A DNA stretch of 64,000 nucleotides from Salinisphaera sp. G21_0 (GCF_017744115.1 NZ_JAGHQW010000035.1:1-64000), one strand, 5' to 3'; positions 1-9,026 are shown, numbered from the stretch's first letter. Numbers and translations: made by a program. Notes: generated by a model from the letters alone, not told the origin.

Positions 1-2
1 CT

Positions 3-128
3 TTAGCGCCGGAAGCGATTTGCCGACAGGATGGTTCCACAAAAAATGATTGTGAAAAAGCAGCAATAAGACGTTTTCTGGCGCAGACAAAACACGACCA
101 TCCACGCCTGAAACTAGTGATTCTGCTT
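3..128 (+). pseudogene. Transposase fragment (relic)
   Basis: An open frame enters the window from the left and reads on the plus strand through a PEAICRQDGSTKNDCE-like stretch followed by RRFLAQTKHDHPRLK. This resembles the internal 'QDG-x3-DCE...RFL' segment of a DDE transposase family I remember from marine gammaproteobacteria, but I cannot name the family with certainty. The similarity breaks at about position 128, exactly where the inverted-repeat element at 129-351 begins. The fragment is too short to be functional within the window; whether more lies to the left is unknown. Confidence 0.45.
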
Positions 129-351
129 GGAGGCTGAACGAGAATAGTGCCCGCCCAGGCGACCCCATAGCGAGGATGGCAGAAAATTGAGGATAAAAAG
201 TCGGAAATTTTTGGTGAATAGTGGTTCTATTTGCTAAAAATTTCCGATTTTTTAGACCAATTTGCTGCCACCGCACGACTGCATGGATGCAGGAGCCAGA
301 GCAACGCAGGAGCAGTTGCCGCGTAGGGCAGTCTATTCTCGGTCAGCCTCC
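129..351. repeat. MITE-like inverted-repeat element, copy 1
   Basis: The element is bounded by 19-bp terminal inverted repeats: GGAGGCTGAACGAGAATAG at 129-147 and CTATTCTCGGTCAGCCTCC at 333-351, with one mismatch. The interior (for example GCGAGGATGGCAGAAAATTG) matches the reverse complement of the second copy at 55197-55358. This copy is about 60 bp longer because of an extra segment at about 281-325. No coding capacity is seen, so it would be non-autonomous. Confidence 0.8.
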
Positions 352-433
352 TGGTACACCATTTCAATAATTACAGCAAAGCTCTGTTGGACTTGTTCCC
401 AAGGGGGACCAAGGCGATGTATAACGTGATTAT
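352..433. other. Intergenic tail beyond the thioesterase gene
   Basis: This short stretch lies between the repeat and the thioesterase stop codon. A 28-codon frame that ends in a stop at about 437 (reading HHFNNYSKALLDLFPRG) is open on the plus strand and could be the C-terminal scrap of an interrupted gene. It is too short to assign. No terminator hairpin is evident. Confidence 0.3.
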
Positions 434-1261
434 CTAATTCAGTAAGACAACCTTGTCTTCAGGCACGCGAATGGTTGCAGACTGTCGGCATACAGCCACC
501 AGTTTGCCGGTACTGTCCCACATCTCTCCCTGCTCTTCCAGAACGCCATTCGCTAACATACGGCTGCTGAATTTGGTGGCAATATAGCCGGGCGCAGGCT
601 TTGCCAGACACTGGACTGTCAGGTCCAGGGTCGGTAACCAGCCCATAACTCCCGTTCGCATGCCCAATGCCCGTGGCAAGGCATCAGCAAAGGTCAACAG
701 TGCCAACAGATCAGCGGGTCGATTATCCGCAAAGCGAAGCCAGCCGTAATGTTCCATCCGCCCTTTTCCCCCGTCATGGAAAAACTGGAAATCATCAGGC
801 ACCAGCCGTGTTTCCACTTGTTCACGAAAAGAGATGATATCAGCAGGCAACAGTTCACAGTCCTCTGGCGGGGGCATGACGGGGGCGCTGAATTCGTTGC
901 AGGTTGCACCGTCCATGGACCCGATATTCCCGTAAGTGGCCATGAGTTGCACACAGGGCTTACCGTTTTGCGTTAAAGTCGCTATCCCCTGAGAAAAGCG
1001 TTTCCCCTGTCGGTGAGTAGTTACTTCAATCTCAGCACTGCCTGCATCCGCCGGATTAATAAAAGTTGCCGTGGCGGAAATGGGATCACAATGATTGTAC
1101 TCGCCCCGGGAAAAAGCCTTGCCCATGGCCCGTGCAACAATGGACATCATATAGCCACCGTTTGGCGCAACGCGAAAGAACCAGTCCTTCGATATCTGTG
1201 CCTGCCAGCGATTTGTCCCCACAGATTCAACACCTGTAGCCAAATCAAATTGATACGACAT
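434..1261 (-). CDS. Thioesterase-family protein (double hotdog, TesB-like)
   Basis: This 275-residue protein has the N-terminal 'FFRVAPNGGYMMSIVARAM' segment and the C-terminal 'GWLPTLDLTVQCLAKPAPGYI' segment expected of tandem-hotdog acyl-CoA thioesterases, which hydrolyse acyl-CoA to free acid and CoA in the cytoplasm. It is the last gene of a minus-strand set after three acyl-CoA dehydrogenase genes, 102 bp after the nearest one. That context supports a role in releasing CoA or relieving a dead-end intermediate during degradation of an acyl-CoA; this role is inferred. The substrate cannot be read from the sequence. The ATG at 1261 is preceded by a modest purine stretch. Confidence 0.8.
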   Translation of the reverse strand: MSYQFDLATGVESVGTNRWQAQISKDWFFRVAPNGGYMMSIVARAMGKAFSRGEYNHCDPISATATFINPADAGSAEIEVTTHRQGKRFSQGIATLTQNGKPCVQLMATYGNIGSMDGATCNEFSAPVMPPPEDCELLPADIISFREQVETRLVPDDFQFFHDGGKGRMEHYGWLRFADNRPADLLALLTFADALPRALGMRTGVMGWLPTLDLTVQCLAKPAPGYIATKFSSRMLANGVLEEQGEMWDSTGKLVAVCRQSATIRVPEDKVVLLN

Positions 1262-1363
1262 GACTCACCAATAGAGAAATAGAGTAGATTCAATCAGCGG
1301 GCTTTAACCTGACATCCGTCGGCCAAGCCCCCCGATAAGTATAAGTTGAGCATTGACCGTTAT

Positions 1364-2494
1364 TTATTGTGCAGCGGCAAAACGCCGGGTATGGAAGTCA
1401 GTGCTGCCAAACAAATACTGGATGGTGGTCAGTCGTTTGAACAGATGACCAACATCCAGCTCATCGGTGACACCAATGCCGCCGTGTAATTGCACGGCTT
1501 CCTGGCCAATTAAGCGGGCCGCTTTGCCCACCCGGCTTTTCGCGGCAGAAACGGCTTTTGGCGCAATACCCTGATTCGCATCCAGCTGCATGGCGGCCAT
1601 AATGAGAATGGAGCGTGCCTGCTCATACTCTATAAACATATCGGCCATACGGTGTTGCAGGGCCTGGAAACGGGCAATGGGAACACCGAACTGTTTTCTG
1701 GTCCGGGTATATTCGACTGTTTTTTTATAAGCAACTTCCATTGCCCCCACCGCTTCGGCACACAAGGCCAGTGACGCCCGGTCAATCATCTGTTCGATAA
1801 CAGGGAGTGCTTTACCTTCAGCGCCCAGCAGGTTACTGGCCGGTACCTTGACATCAGTAAAGCTGACTTCAGCCGCCCGGTGTCCATCCACTGTTGTATA
1901 ACCACGAATATCAATCCCTGCCGTCTGACTATCAACCAGTAACAGACTGATACCGTCAGCGTCCAGCTGCGCTCCGGAGGTACGTACCGCCACGATCAAA
2001 TAGTCAGCAGCCGGGGCATTCAATACCACGGACTTCTGGCCATTGAGGGTATAGCTGTCATCCTGAGAGGTGGCGGTCATGGCAACATCAGCAAGGTTGT
2101 ATCGGCTTTGCGGCTCAGCAAAGGCAAAAGCCAACTGCAGCCGACCTTGCATCAGCACACCCAGCAGCTCCTCCTTCTGGGCCTCGTTGCCGGTAGCCGC
2201 TATTAATCCCCCCCCCAGGATGGCACTTGCCAGAAAGGGCTCCACCACCATGCCTTTACCAAACGCCTCCATGACGATCATAAGATCAACGGCGGAACCC
2301 CCAAGGCCACCATCGGCCTCAGTAAAAGGAACCATCAGCCAACCCAGCTCGGCAAACAGTTGCCAGTGATCGTTACTGAACCCCGTTTCGCTATCCACCA
2401 GTTGGCGGCGGCGATCAAAGTCATAATCCTGTTGAACAAATTTGGCAACGCTGTCCTGCAGCATCTTCTGTTCATCGCTATAAGAAAAATTCAT
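1364..2494 (-). CDS. Acyl-CoA dehydrogenase, small/beta-type subunit (PimD-like)
   Basis: This 376-residue FAD-dependent acyl-CoA dehydrogenase begins MNFSYSDEQKMLQDSV and has the family's helical N-domain, mid beta-domain (AFAEPQSRYNLADV) and C-terminal helical domain (RTRKQFGVPIARFQALQHRMADM, then QLHGGIGVTDE). The usual YEG catalytic-glutamate motif near the C-terminus is absent; the matching place reads YLFGSTDFHTRR. This sequence type resembles small subunits of heteromeric dehydrogenases such as pimeloyl-CoA dehydrogenase. It starts 27 bp after the stop of the neighbouring dehydrogenase gene, which fits an alpha2-beta2 partner. Substrate is unknown. Confidence 0.85.
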   Translation of the reverse strand: MNFSYSDEQKMLQDSVAKFVQQDYDFDRRRQLVDSETGFSNDHWQLFAELGWLMVPFTEADGGLGGSAVDLMIVMEAFGKGMVVEPFLASAILGGGLIAATGNEAQKEELLGVLMQGRLQLAFAFAEPQSRYNLADVAMTATSQDDSYTLNGQKSVVLNAPAADYLIVAVRTSGAQLDADGISLLLVDSQTAGIDIRGYTTVDGHRAAEVSFTDVKVPASNLLGAEGKALPVIEQMIDRASLALCAEAVGAMEVAYKKTVEYTRTRKQFGVPIARFQALQHRMADMFIEYEQARSILIMAAMQLDANQGIAPKAVSAAKSRVGKAARLIGQEAVQLHGGIGVTDELDVGHLFKRLTTIQYLFGSTDFHTRRFAAAQ

Positions 2495-2521
2495 ACGTCA
2501 ATCCTCAGATGCCTGCGTTGC

Positions 2522-3733
2522 TCAAAGTCCAAGTACCGCTTTGCAAATAATATTTTTCTGTATTTCGTTGCTGCCCCCATAAATCGACACTTTGCGATTA
2601 TTAAAATATTTGGGAGCACTATTGGCGGCGGTACCTGGCCCAACCGCTACACCATCAAACCCATCGACAAACTGCTCTTTCACAAAGGGCATGCTGTAAT
2701 AACCGGCGACCTCTACATAGAGTTCATCGATCATCTGGGCCACTTCGGAGCCTTTGATTTTGAGAATCGACGATTCCGGACCAGGCGCAGATCCTGTACT
2801 GACAGCGGCCAGGGTACGGAGATTGGTGTATTCAAGGGCCAGCAGTTCGATTTCCACCTCGGCCAGCTTTTGGGAAAAGGCCGGGTTGGTCAGTAAATTT
2901 CCGCCTGCCCCGGTGATGCTGTCAGGGGTTGATGCGGCAAGCTCCTTCAGAGACTTCATGCATTGCCTGGAAATGGCCACCCTGGCGATACCGGTGCGCT
3001 CATGGGTCAGCAGCACCTTGGCATAGGTCCAACCCTTACCCTCTTCCCCAATGCGGTTGGCCACCGGCACTCTGACATTATCAAAGTGCACTTCGTTCAC
3101 TTCCCTGTGACCATCCAGCGTGATAATGGGGGACACGGTGATGCCCGGGTGATCCATATCAATCAATAGAAAGCTGATAGCTTCCTGATTTTTTACCTCA
3201 GGGCTGCCGGTGCGCACCAGGCAGAATATCCAGTCAGCATAATGGCCAAGGGTGGTCCAGGTTTTGGTGCCATTAACAACGTAGTCATCACCGTCACGTA
3301 CGGCAGTGGTTTTCATAGAGGCAAGGTCAGAACCTGCATTAGGCTCGGAATACCCCTGACACCACCAGACATTGGTCGCCAGAATATCCGGCAGGAACCG
3401 TTGCTTTTGCTCTTCAGTTCCAAAGGTGTAGATAATTGGTGCCACCATCTTTAAGCCAAAAGGTATGACATCCGGCGCACCCGCTTTGGCACACTCTTCA
3501 GCCCAGATATGCTTTTGGGTTGGGGTCCAGCCAGTGCCGCCGTGCTCAACGGGCCAGTTGACGCCTGCCCATCCCCGGGCGTGCAGGATCTTTTGCCAGG
3601 ACACATAGTCTTCTTTGGTCAGATGTGTACCTTTCAGCGTTTTTTCACTGATATCCGCAGGCAATTTATCAGCGAGAAACGCCTGAACCTCTTTTTGAAA
3701 GGCGAGTTCTTCAGGAGAAAAATCAATATTCAT
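2522..3733 (-). CDS. Acyl-CoA dehydrogenase, large/alpha-type subunit (PimC-like)
   Basis: This 403-residue protein is typical of large subunits of heteromeric acyl-CoA dehydrogenases. Visible landmarks are NWPVEHGGTGWTPTQ near residue 60, the FAD-domain motif CQGYSEPNAGSDLASM, and NGTKTWTTLGHYADW. The C-terminal motif reads YGGSNEIQKN, so the glycine-flanked glutamate of monomeric enzymes (YEG) is missing. In characterised heterotetrameric steroid side-chain dehydrogenases the catalytic glutamate is at a different place, so the absence need not mean inactivity. It sits 43 bp downstream of the third dehydrogenase and 27 bp upstream of the small-subunit gene, and co-transcription is likely. 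Confidence 0.86.
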   Translation of the reverse strand: MNIDFSPEELAFQKEVQAFLADKLPADISEKTLKGTHLTKEDYVSWQKILHARGWAGVNWPVEHGGTGWTPTQKHIWAEECAKAGAPDVIPFGLKMVAPIIYTFGTEEQKQRFLPDILATNVWWCQGYSEPNAGSDLASMKTTAVRDGDDYVVNGTKTWTTLGHYADWIFCLVRTGSPEVKNQEAISFLLIDMDHPGITVSPIITLDGHREVNEVHFDNVRVPVANRIGEEGKGWTYAKVLLTHERTGIARVAISRQCMKSLKELAASTPDSITGAGGNLLTNPAFSQKLAEVEIELLALEYTNLRTLAAVSTGSAPGPESSILKIKGSEVAQMIDELYVEVAGYYSMPFVKEQFVDGFDGVAVGPGTAANSAPKYFNNRKVSIYGGSNEIQKNIICKAVLGL

Positions 3734-3776
3734 AACAACGTCCCGGTTACTTATTATTATTTAAGGTTCGCAGATC

Positions 3777-4928
3777 TCAGCTCGCGGCTTTAACCATATT
3801 TCGAGCAATAATCATGCGTTGGATTTCCGAGGTGCCTTCGTACAAACGGAACAAGCGCACATCCCGGTAAAAGCGTTCAACAGCGTACTCGGAGATATAC
3901 CCCGAGCCGCCATGAATCTGTACAGCCCGATCAGCGACCCGGCCCACCATTTCGGTAGCAAACAATTTGCAGCAGGAAACTTCTGTACTGATTGACTGTC
4001 CTTCATCACGCTGTCGGGCAGCCTCCATCACCATGCATCTGGTCGCATAGGTTTCGGTCTTACAGTCTGCCAGCATGGCTTGAATCATCTGGTGTTCGGC
4101 AATGGGTTTGCCGAATTGCCTGCGATCCATGGCATATTGCAGGGCATCGTCTATCAGACGTTGGGCAATACCAACGCTCAGGGCAGCAATGTGCAAACGA
4201 CCACGGTCGAGTACTTTCATGGAAGCAATAAACCCTTCGCCTTCCTTGCCGCCAATAAGGTTCTCTACGGGAACGCGGACATCATCAAAAATGACATCTG
4301 ACGTATGGGAACCGGCCTGTCCCATCTTTTTATCTTTAACACCCAGGGAAATGCCTTCGCTACCGGCATCAACAATAAAGGCTGATATGCCCCGGGCACC
4401 TTTAATGGCAGGATTGGTACGGGCCATCACCGTGAAAGTACCTGCCCGGGGCGCATTGGTGATAAATCGTTTGGTACCATTGAGTACATAATGATTACCT
4501 TCGAGCCTGGCGGTGGTTTTGATCGCAGACGCATCTGAACCCACATCCGGCTCGGTCAGGCAAAAAGAGCCAATCAACTCCCCGGTGGCATATTTTGGCA
4601 GGTATTTCTTTTTTTGATCATCAGTACCATCAAAGACGATGGCTGCGGAACCAATGCCATTGTTGGTACCAATCAGTGAACGAAAAGCCGGTGAGGTGCG
4701 CCCCAATTCCATGGCCACCAGGGCTTCTTCCTCCATAGTTAATCCCAGTCCACCGAACTCCTCCGGTATGGTTAACCCGAATAAACCCAGCTCTTTCATC
4801 TCCCTGATAATCGCTTCGGGAATTTCATCCTGTTCGGCTACCTGAGCCTCAGCAGGCACCAATCGACCCTGGACAAAGCGGGCAATGCTATCCAGCAACT
4901 GGTCAAGAGTTTCCTGATCTCTAATCAT
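3777..4928 (-). CDS. Acyl-CoA dehydrogenase (canonical homotetramer type)
   Basis: This 383-residue enzyme is a canonical acyl-CoA dehydrogenase that introduces an alpha-beta double bond into acyl-CoA and passes electrons via FAD to ETF. It has FCLTEPDVGSDASAIKTTA in the FAD/substrate domain, DRRQFGKPIAEHQMIQ, QIHGGSGYISEYAVER, and the catalytic glutamate in LYEGTSEIQRMII near the C-terminus. It is the first gene of the four-gene minus-strand set. Unlike its two neighbours it retains the standard catalytic motif, so it probably acts alone on a different or later substrate. The start ATG at 4928 gives a full-length family member. Confidence 0.9.
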   Translation of the reverse strand: MIRDQETLDQLLDSIARFVQGRLVPAEAQVAEQDEIPEAIIREMKELGLFGLTIPEEFGGLGLTMEEEALVAMELGRTSPAFRSLIGTNNGIGSAAIVFDGTDDQKKKYLPKYATGELIGSFCLTEPDVGSDASAIKTTARLEGNHYVLNGTKRFITNAPRAGTFTVMARTNPAIKGARGISAFIVDAGSEGISLGVKDKKMGQAGSHTSDVIFDDVRVPVENLIGGKEGEGFIASMKVLDRGRLHIAALSVGIAQRLIDDALQYAMDRRQFGKPIAEHQMIQAMLADCKTETYATRCMVMEAARQRDEGQSISTEVSCCKLFATEMVGRVADRAVQIHGGSGYISEYAVERFYRDVRLFRLYEGTSEIQRMIIARNMVKAAS

Positions 4929-5218
4929 TGGTTTACCCTATGGTCTGGAACGATTCCTGTGGCCAGACAACATCTGTTCTTATTATTTAATCATTTTGCA
5001 ATCCATTAGTTTCGCTTTGCGAAATTAAATGTCAAAATAAACAAAACCCATCGATTAATCAACCGAAAAAATTAAATATAGGGGAGTGCTTAATAAAGGC
5101 GGGGCGATTACACAAAATAAACATCAGTCGTTTATTTGAAGGTATTTCCTGCAGGTCACGAGTCGGCTCCCATATGGGAACCGACCCGCATCAAGACTGT
5201 TTTACCCGGGTCCGGGAA
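4929..5218. other. Intergenic region with promoter space for the acyl-CoA operon
   Basis: This region is AT-rich immediately upstream of the dehydrogenase operon (about 4975-5100), so the operon promoter probably lies here, although no clear -35/-10 pair was identified. A hairpin (GTCGGCTCCC, loop ATAT, GGGAACCGAC) lies at 5161-5187. It is downstream of the Gfo/Idh gene and is probably its terminator, although it lacks a run of T. Confidence 0.5.
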
Positions 5219-6265
5219 TCAGCATTCCGGGTAATCGATATCGACCCAGTTGCGATGATTTCGTGACTGCTCGGCAGCGGCACCAATGGCACAGAGCTGA
5301 GCCATCCGCACCGGGTTATTTCGGGTCTGGCCGCCGCTGAGCAAGGCATCAAAGAAGTCTTTAACCGACTCATGCATGCCGGGCCAGCCAGCAATTGGCA
5401 ATATTGGATCGATCTGTTCACTGCGCCAGTCCTGGTCACCCTTAACGCGCACACGGAACTCGCCGGTGAAATAACTGGCGGTCAGCTCACCTTCGGTGCC
5501 ATAGACCTCCAGCACAGTTTCATCGGATGCTGCGGCAGAGGCGATATTGGCCCGGAAGGTGGCACTCACCTTGCCAAAATCCAGCACTGCCTGACTCTGA
5601 CTCTGGGTGCGTGTCTGAATATATTCCTGATCCTCAAACACCATAACCCGCAGTGGCAGCTGGCTGACAACACGACAGATAACATCAATGTACCAGGGGG
5701 CAATATTGTTCATCAGCGACAGGCCGTTGTCTGTCAGCGGCCCCCAGCTGGAATTCAGGCGCAGGTTGATATGGCGTATGTCACCCAGCAGACCACTTTG
5801 GGCACACTCAAATGCTTTTGCAAACACCGGAGCATAAACCAGCTCGGTATCGCCATGGAGCAGCTGCGGTGCACTCAGAAGCTTGTCCACCATGATGGGG
5901 ATACGTGCCGCCTCGTGAGAGATCGGTGGCTCGTAAAAAGTCGGCACCCCGGATTGAATCACCTGAAGCAGATACTGCTCATGGAGCTTGTCAGGCACAG
6001 CCAGAAAAACTGCATCCAGTGTTTCTTCGGCCAGCATGGTTTCCAGACAGGTATACAGCCTGAGAGAATCGCCAAGGCTATTACGGGCTTTTTCCAGGGT
6101 GGCTTCACTGCGGGCACAAACGGCAACAATTTCTGCCCGGCCATCTTGTTGAATAGCCGGAGTGTAGGCTTCAGCGCCCCACCAGCCATATCCAATCAGT
6201 GCAACTTTCAGAGGTGCTGCTTTGTCTGCTGAGGCAACAGACAGTACTTCCTGACTCATTAACAT
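5219..6265 (-). CDS. Gfo/Idh/MocA-family oxidoreductase
   Basis: This NAD(P)-dependent oxidoreductase of about 348 residues has an N-terminal Rossmann fold (VALIGYGWWGAEAYTPAI, then AVCARSEATLEKA) and the family's AVPDKLHEQYLLQVIQSGVPTFYEPPI segment. That segment corresponds to the usual 'EKP' loop, here EPP, so the catalytic lysine typical of sugar dehydrogenases is missing. The C-terminal half (residues about 130-345) is the alpha/beta substrate domain. Two in-frame ATGs at 6265 and 6259 follow an AAGAG ribosome-site-like stretch; a longer TTG start at 6295 is less likely. Substrate cannot be predicted. It is a single gene, separate from the operon downstream. Confidence 0.8.
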   Translation of the reverse strand: MLMSQEVLSVASADKAAPLKVALIGYGWWGAEAYTPAIQQDGRAEIVAVCARSEATLEKARNSLGDSLRLYTCLETMLAEETLDAVFLAVPDKLHEQYLLQVIQSGVPTFYEPPISHEAARIPIMVDKLLSAPQLLHGDTELVYAPVFAKAFECAQSGLLGDIRHINLRLNSSWGPLTDNGLSLMNNIAPWYIDVICRVVSQLPLRVMVFEDQEYIQTRTQSQSQAVLDFGKVSATFRANIASAAASDETVLEVYGTEGELTASYFTGEFRVRVKGDQDWRSEQIDPILPIAGWPGMHESVKDFFDALLSGGQTRNNPVRMAQLCAIGAAAEQSRNHRNWVDIDYPEC

Positions 6266-6437
6266 TTGCTCTTGATAACTGGTAATACCCGGCAAAATTA
6301 ACAGAACCCCGGGGATGAACCAATACGATCATGGTGTGGGGATGGAATAAACGCAAGATGTCTGACGCAGAGCAATAATATCAGTAGCAAGACAGGAAAG
6401 ATAAAATGGCCAAAATATAAACAACAACGCTATTTTA

Positions 6438-7250
6438 TTACGGCCTGTACTCATTAAGCTTCCAGTTGTAGCGGTAACTGATCCGTCCTCTGTAGTTTTC
6501 CAATTGATGCTTTAAATCACCGCTGGCAAATGATTTTATCTCGTTCAATACCCCATCTTTATCAATAAAATCATCTTCATACCAATCAAAAATACTGGAC
6601 AGCACCAGGCGACCATTGACCAGGGTTGCGCCTTTTTTCTGATTAATAAAGCGTCGGGCGGCTGCCTCCAGCTGTTGATCAATCCTGCTTCCCCGGAACG
6701 CATCAGGCAATAAATCAGGGCAGCCAATGCTGGCACAGTTCAATGCATAGTGAATCCGGGGATTGTTCCAGATGGGGCGGAGAATTCGATGTTCAATATC
6801 GTGCAGGGAGATAGCCTGACCAGCAATCATGATAAGTTCATCCCGCCAGGGCCCCATACGGAACCATCCCTTGCCCAACTTGGTAATGGACTTGACCGGA
6901 TAGTAATCAAGAATCAGGTCAACGGTTAATGCGTTATAAAGGTTGATCCAATAAGCCAACTGTTCGGTACGATTCAGCTTTCTGGGGTCCAGCCCGGCAA
7001 GACTGTTCAGATAACCATCCAGACTCTCTTTTTCAGTTTTGGTAACACGCCCATACTCAACCATATACATTCCGGTTGATTCAGAGAGTATTACGTAGCG
7101 ATCCAGAAAATTCTGCCATTGCGAGTGATCAACCACCTGCTCACTACTCTGGTCAGCCTTATCCCAATATGACCAGCGATCCGGGGATGGAACCGCCCGG
7201 ACCGCAATACTGAACAATAAGAGCAAAGCTGAAACGACGTATCTGGCCAT
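6438..7250 (-). CDS. DUF547 protein, paralogue 1 (exported)
   Basis: This 270-residue protein belongs to the DUF547 family, whose function is unknown. The N-terminus MARYVVSALLLLFSIAVRA is a signal peptide with a likely cleavage site after AVRA, so it is probably periplasmic. Family landmarks are YWINLYNALTVDLILDYYP, SLHDIEHRILRPIWNNPRIHYALNCASIGCPDL and FIDKDGVLNEIKSF. I chose the ATG at 7250 over the upstream GTG at 7259 because AAGG lies 9 bases before it and the signal peptide begins there. Its closest neighbour upstream is a second DUF547 gene, so the pair arose by tandem duplication with substantial divergence. Confidence 0.85.
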   Translation of the reverse strand: MARYVVSALLLLFSIAVRAVPSPDRWSYWDKADQSSEQVVDHSQWQNFLDRYVILSESTGMYMVEYGRVTKTEKESLDGYLNSLAGLDPRKLNRTEQLAYWINLYNALTVDLILDYYPVKSITKLGKGWFRMGPWRDELIMIAGQAISLHDIEHRILRPIWNNPRIHYALNCASIGCPDLLPDAFRGSRIDQQLEAAARRFINQKKGATLVNGRLVLSSIFDWYEDDFIDKDGVLNEIKSFASGDLKHQLENYRGRISYRYNWKLNEYRP

Positions 7251-7334
7251 ACATGGCACCTTTTTTTAGCGTTATTTCAGAGCCATCCTTTGGTGAAGCG
7301 CCTGATTAAGAAAGTTGATCGGCAAAGAAACAGG

Positions 7335-8198
7335 CTACTTCAGCTCATTCAGGCGCCAGTCATATTGGTACTGAATGGTGCCGGTGTATTTTTTCAGCCG
7401 CCGGGCATCTGCCTGAGAAGCAAACTGCCGCAGATGTAAAACAACCCCCTCCTGATCAACAAAATCCTGTTCATACCATTCATAGATGCGCGACAGCGTC
7501 AGCTTGCCTTCCACCCAGCTCATGCCTTTTTCCTGCCGGATAAAGCGCCTGGCAAGTTCATCCAGCATTGGCTCAGTATTGTCTGCGGTAAACACCATGG
7601 GGGACAAATCCGGGCAACCGATGCTGGCACAATTCACCGCATAATGAATACGGCTATCGTCCCATAGTGGTCTGAGAATCCGGTGTTCAATATCATTCAA
7701 CGTCAGGTTTTGCCCCGCTACCTGGGTGATATCCATATCCCATGGGCCAAACTGATACCACGGGCCAATTTTGGTAATGGATGTAACCGGATAGTGTTCC
7801 AGCACCAGATCAACCGTTAACGCGTTATAAACGTTGATCCAGTACGCTTTCTGCTCCGCTAATGAGTATGTCCTTGGGTCCAGGGAGGCCATAGCCGTCA
7901 GGTATTTATCAAGCTTGTCCCGATCTTCCTGACTGACCTGTCCATATCGAAAACGATTGCCACCCGGGCGAAGTGCCAGATAGGTATCCAGTATCTCCTG
8001 CCAGAGATGGTGATTGATCACCGCAGAAGACTCTGGATTGCTTTTGTCCCAAAATGCCCAGTAGGTGCTGGCAGGCGCTGCCACCACCAGGCCCGGAAGA
8101 ATGAGTAGCAAGGCACCAAGGGACAATGTTTTTACTGTTCGCCATAGATTGACAAAGCAAAAACGGAGCGAGGCAGAATTGCTGAATGATATGGTCAC
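7335..8198 (-). CDS. DUF547 protein, paralogue 2 (exported)
   Basis: This 287-residue DUF547 protein is clearly homologous to its downstream neighbour: YWINVYNALTVDLVLEHYP, NLTLNDIEHRILRPLWDDSRIHYAVNCASIGCPDL and LTLSRIYEWYEQDFVDQEGV. The N-terminus (about residues 18-40, TVKTLSLGALLLILPGLVVAAP) is a signal peptide or anchor. The start is a GTG at 8198 preceded by AAGGA at a 6-7 base spacing. The gene begins 21 bp after the stop of the glucosaminidase gene, so the Bax-like gene and the two DUF547 genes are likely one transcript. The conserved NCASIGC cysteines suggest a structural or catalytic role, but no activity is established. Confidence 0.85.
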   Translation of the reverse strand: MTISFSNSASLRFCFVNLWRTVKTLSLGALLLILPGLVVAAPASTYWAFWDKSNPESSAVINHHLWQEILDTYLALRPGGNRFRYGQVSQEDRDKLDKYLTAMASLDPRTYSLAEQKAYWINVYNALTVDLVLEHYPVTSITKIGPWYQFGPWDMDITQVAGQNLTLNDIEHRILRPLWDDSRIHYAVNCASIGCPDLSPMVFTADNTEPMLDELARRFIRQEKGMSWVEGKLTLSRIYEWYEQDFVDQEGVVLHLRQFASQADARRLKKYTGTIQYQYDWRLNELK

Positions 8199-8219
8199 GG
8201 GAATTCCTTCTTTTAATAT

Positions 8220-9026
8220 TTAGCCTTGATTATGTAAATCATACCGCAGCAATTGATTGCTGTTGATCATGGAAAGCAGTTCTTCAATATATTCTTCACC
8301 CCGGATGGAATATGCCCGCAAACCATGGACCAGGTCAGCGCCTGTGACTGGCTCCTGGCTGACTCTTCTCTGCTCCCGCAGCTGCCTCAAAGCCCTGTAT
8401 TGATGATTGGTGTTCAGGTTGTGCATATAAGCACGGACCGAAGCCGCAACATCCTTAAACTTCTGAACTTCGTAGGTCTCTCCTTCCGGGCGAGCCCCGG
8501 GTACAATTCCGCACCCCGGTCTGAAACACCACTGGCCAAAGAAGTTGTTACCCTGTCGGGCAAATCGTGAAGTCCCCCACGCTGTTTCATTAGCCGACTG
8601 AGCCAGGGCAAGAGAAGCAGGGATCATATCGACACACGTCAGCAACTCGGCAAAAAACAGCTCATCAAAGACTGACACATCACCTATACGGTACTTTCTA
8701 CCCATATCAGCCAGCCATAACCGATCGTTCTCCGTCAGCTCTGACTGGGAAGATAACGCCATAATCTGCTGACGATTTTGTAAAATCGTATCATTCTCTT
8801 CTTGCACCATCGGCAATAAGAAGCCAAAGAAAGCACTTTTCTTGGCATTGACATCAACCATGCTGCTGAAATCCGGTATGGTCACAACCGGCAACGCTTC
8901 TGTCTTTTCAACCGCCCCCGGTATTTCAGGCCCTGACGCAAACTTACCCTGCCAGTGAATCCCCAAAGACAGCACGATTAACGCCAGAAAAATACCCAAC
9001 ATAATTTTATCAATCTTATTGAGCAT
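8220..9026 (-). CDS. Bax-like glucosaminidase-domain protein
   Basis: This 268-residue protein has a single N-terminal transmembrane segment (KIMLGIFLALIVLSLGIHW) and a C-terminal glucosaminidase domain related to the E. coli Bax/FlgJ group. The domain includes ALAQSANETAWGTSRFARQGNNFFGQWCF, where the glutamate in SANETAWG is the expected catalytic acid, and the AYMHNLNTNHQYRALR segment. Such enzymes cleave the N-acetylglucosaminyl-muramyl bond of peptidoglycan in the periplasm. It is first of three minus-strand genes with the DUF547 pair, which hints at an envelope-related unit. The Bax-family assignment is good; the symbol is withheld because the function of Bax itself is poorly defined. 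Confidence 0.8.
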   Translation of the reverse strand: MLNKIDKIMLGIFLALIVLSLGIHWQGKFASGPEIPGAVEKTEALPVVTIPDFSSMVDVNAKKSAFFGFLLPMVQEENDTILQNRQQIMALSSQSELTENDRLWLADMGRKYRIGDVSVFDELFFAELLTCVDMIPASLALAQSANETAWGTSRFARQGNNFFGQWCFRPGCGIVPGARPEGETYEVQKFKDVAASVRAYMHNLNTNHQYRALRQLREQRRVSQEPVTGADLVHGLRAYSIRGEEYIEELLSMINSNQLLRYDLHNQG

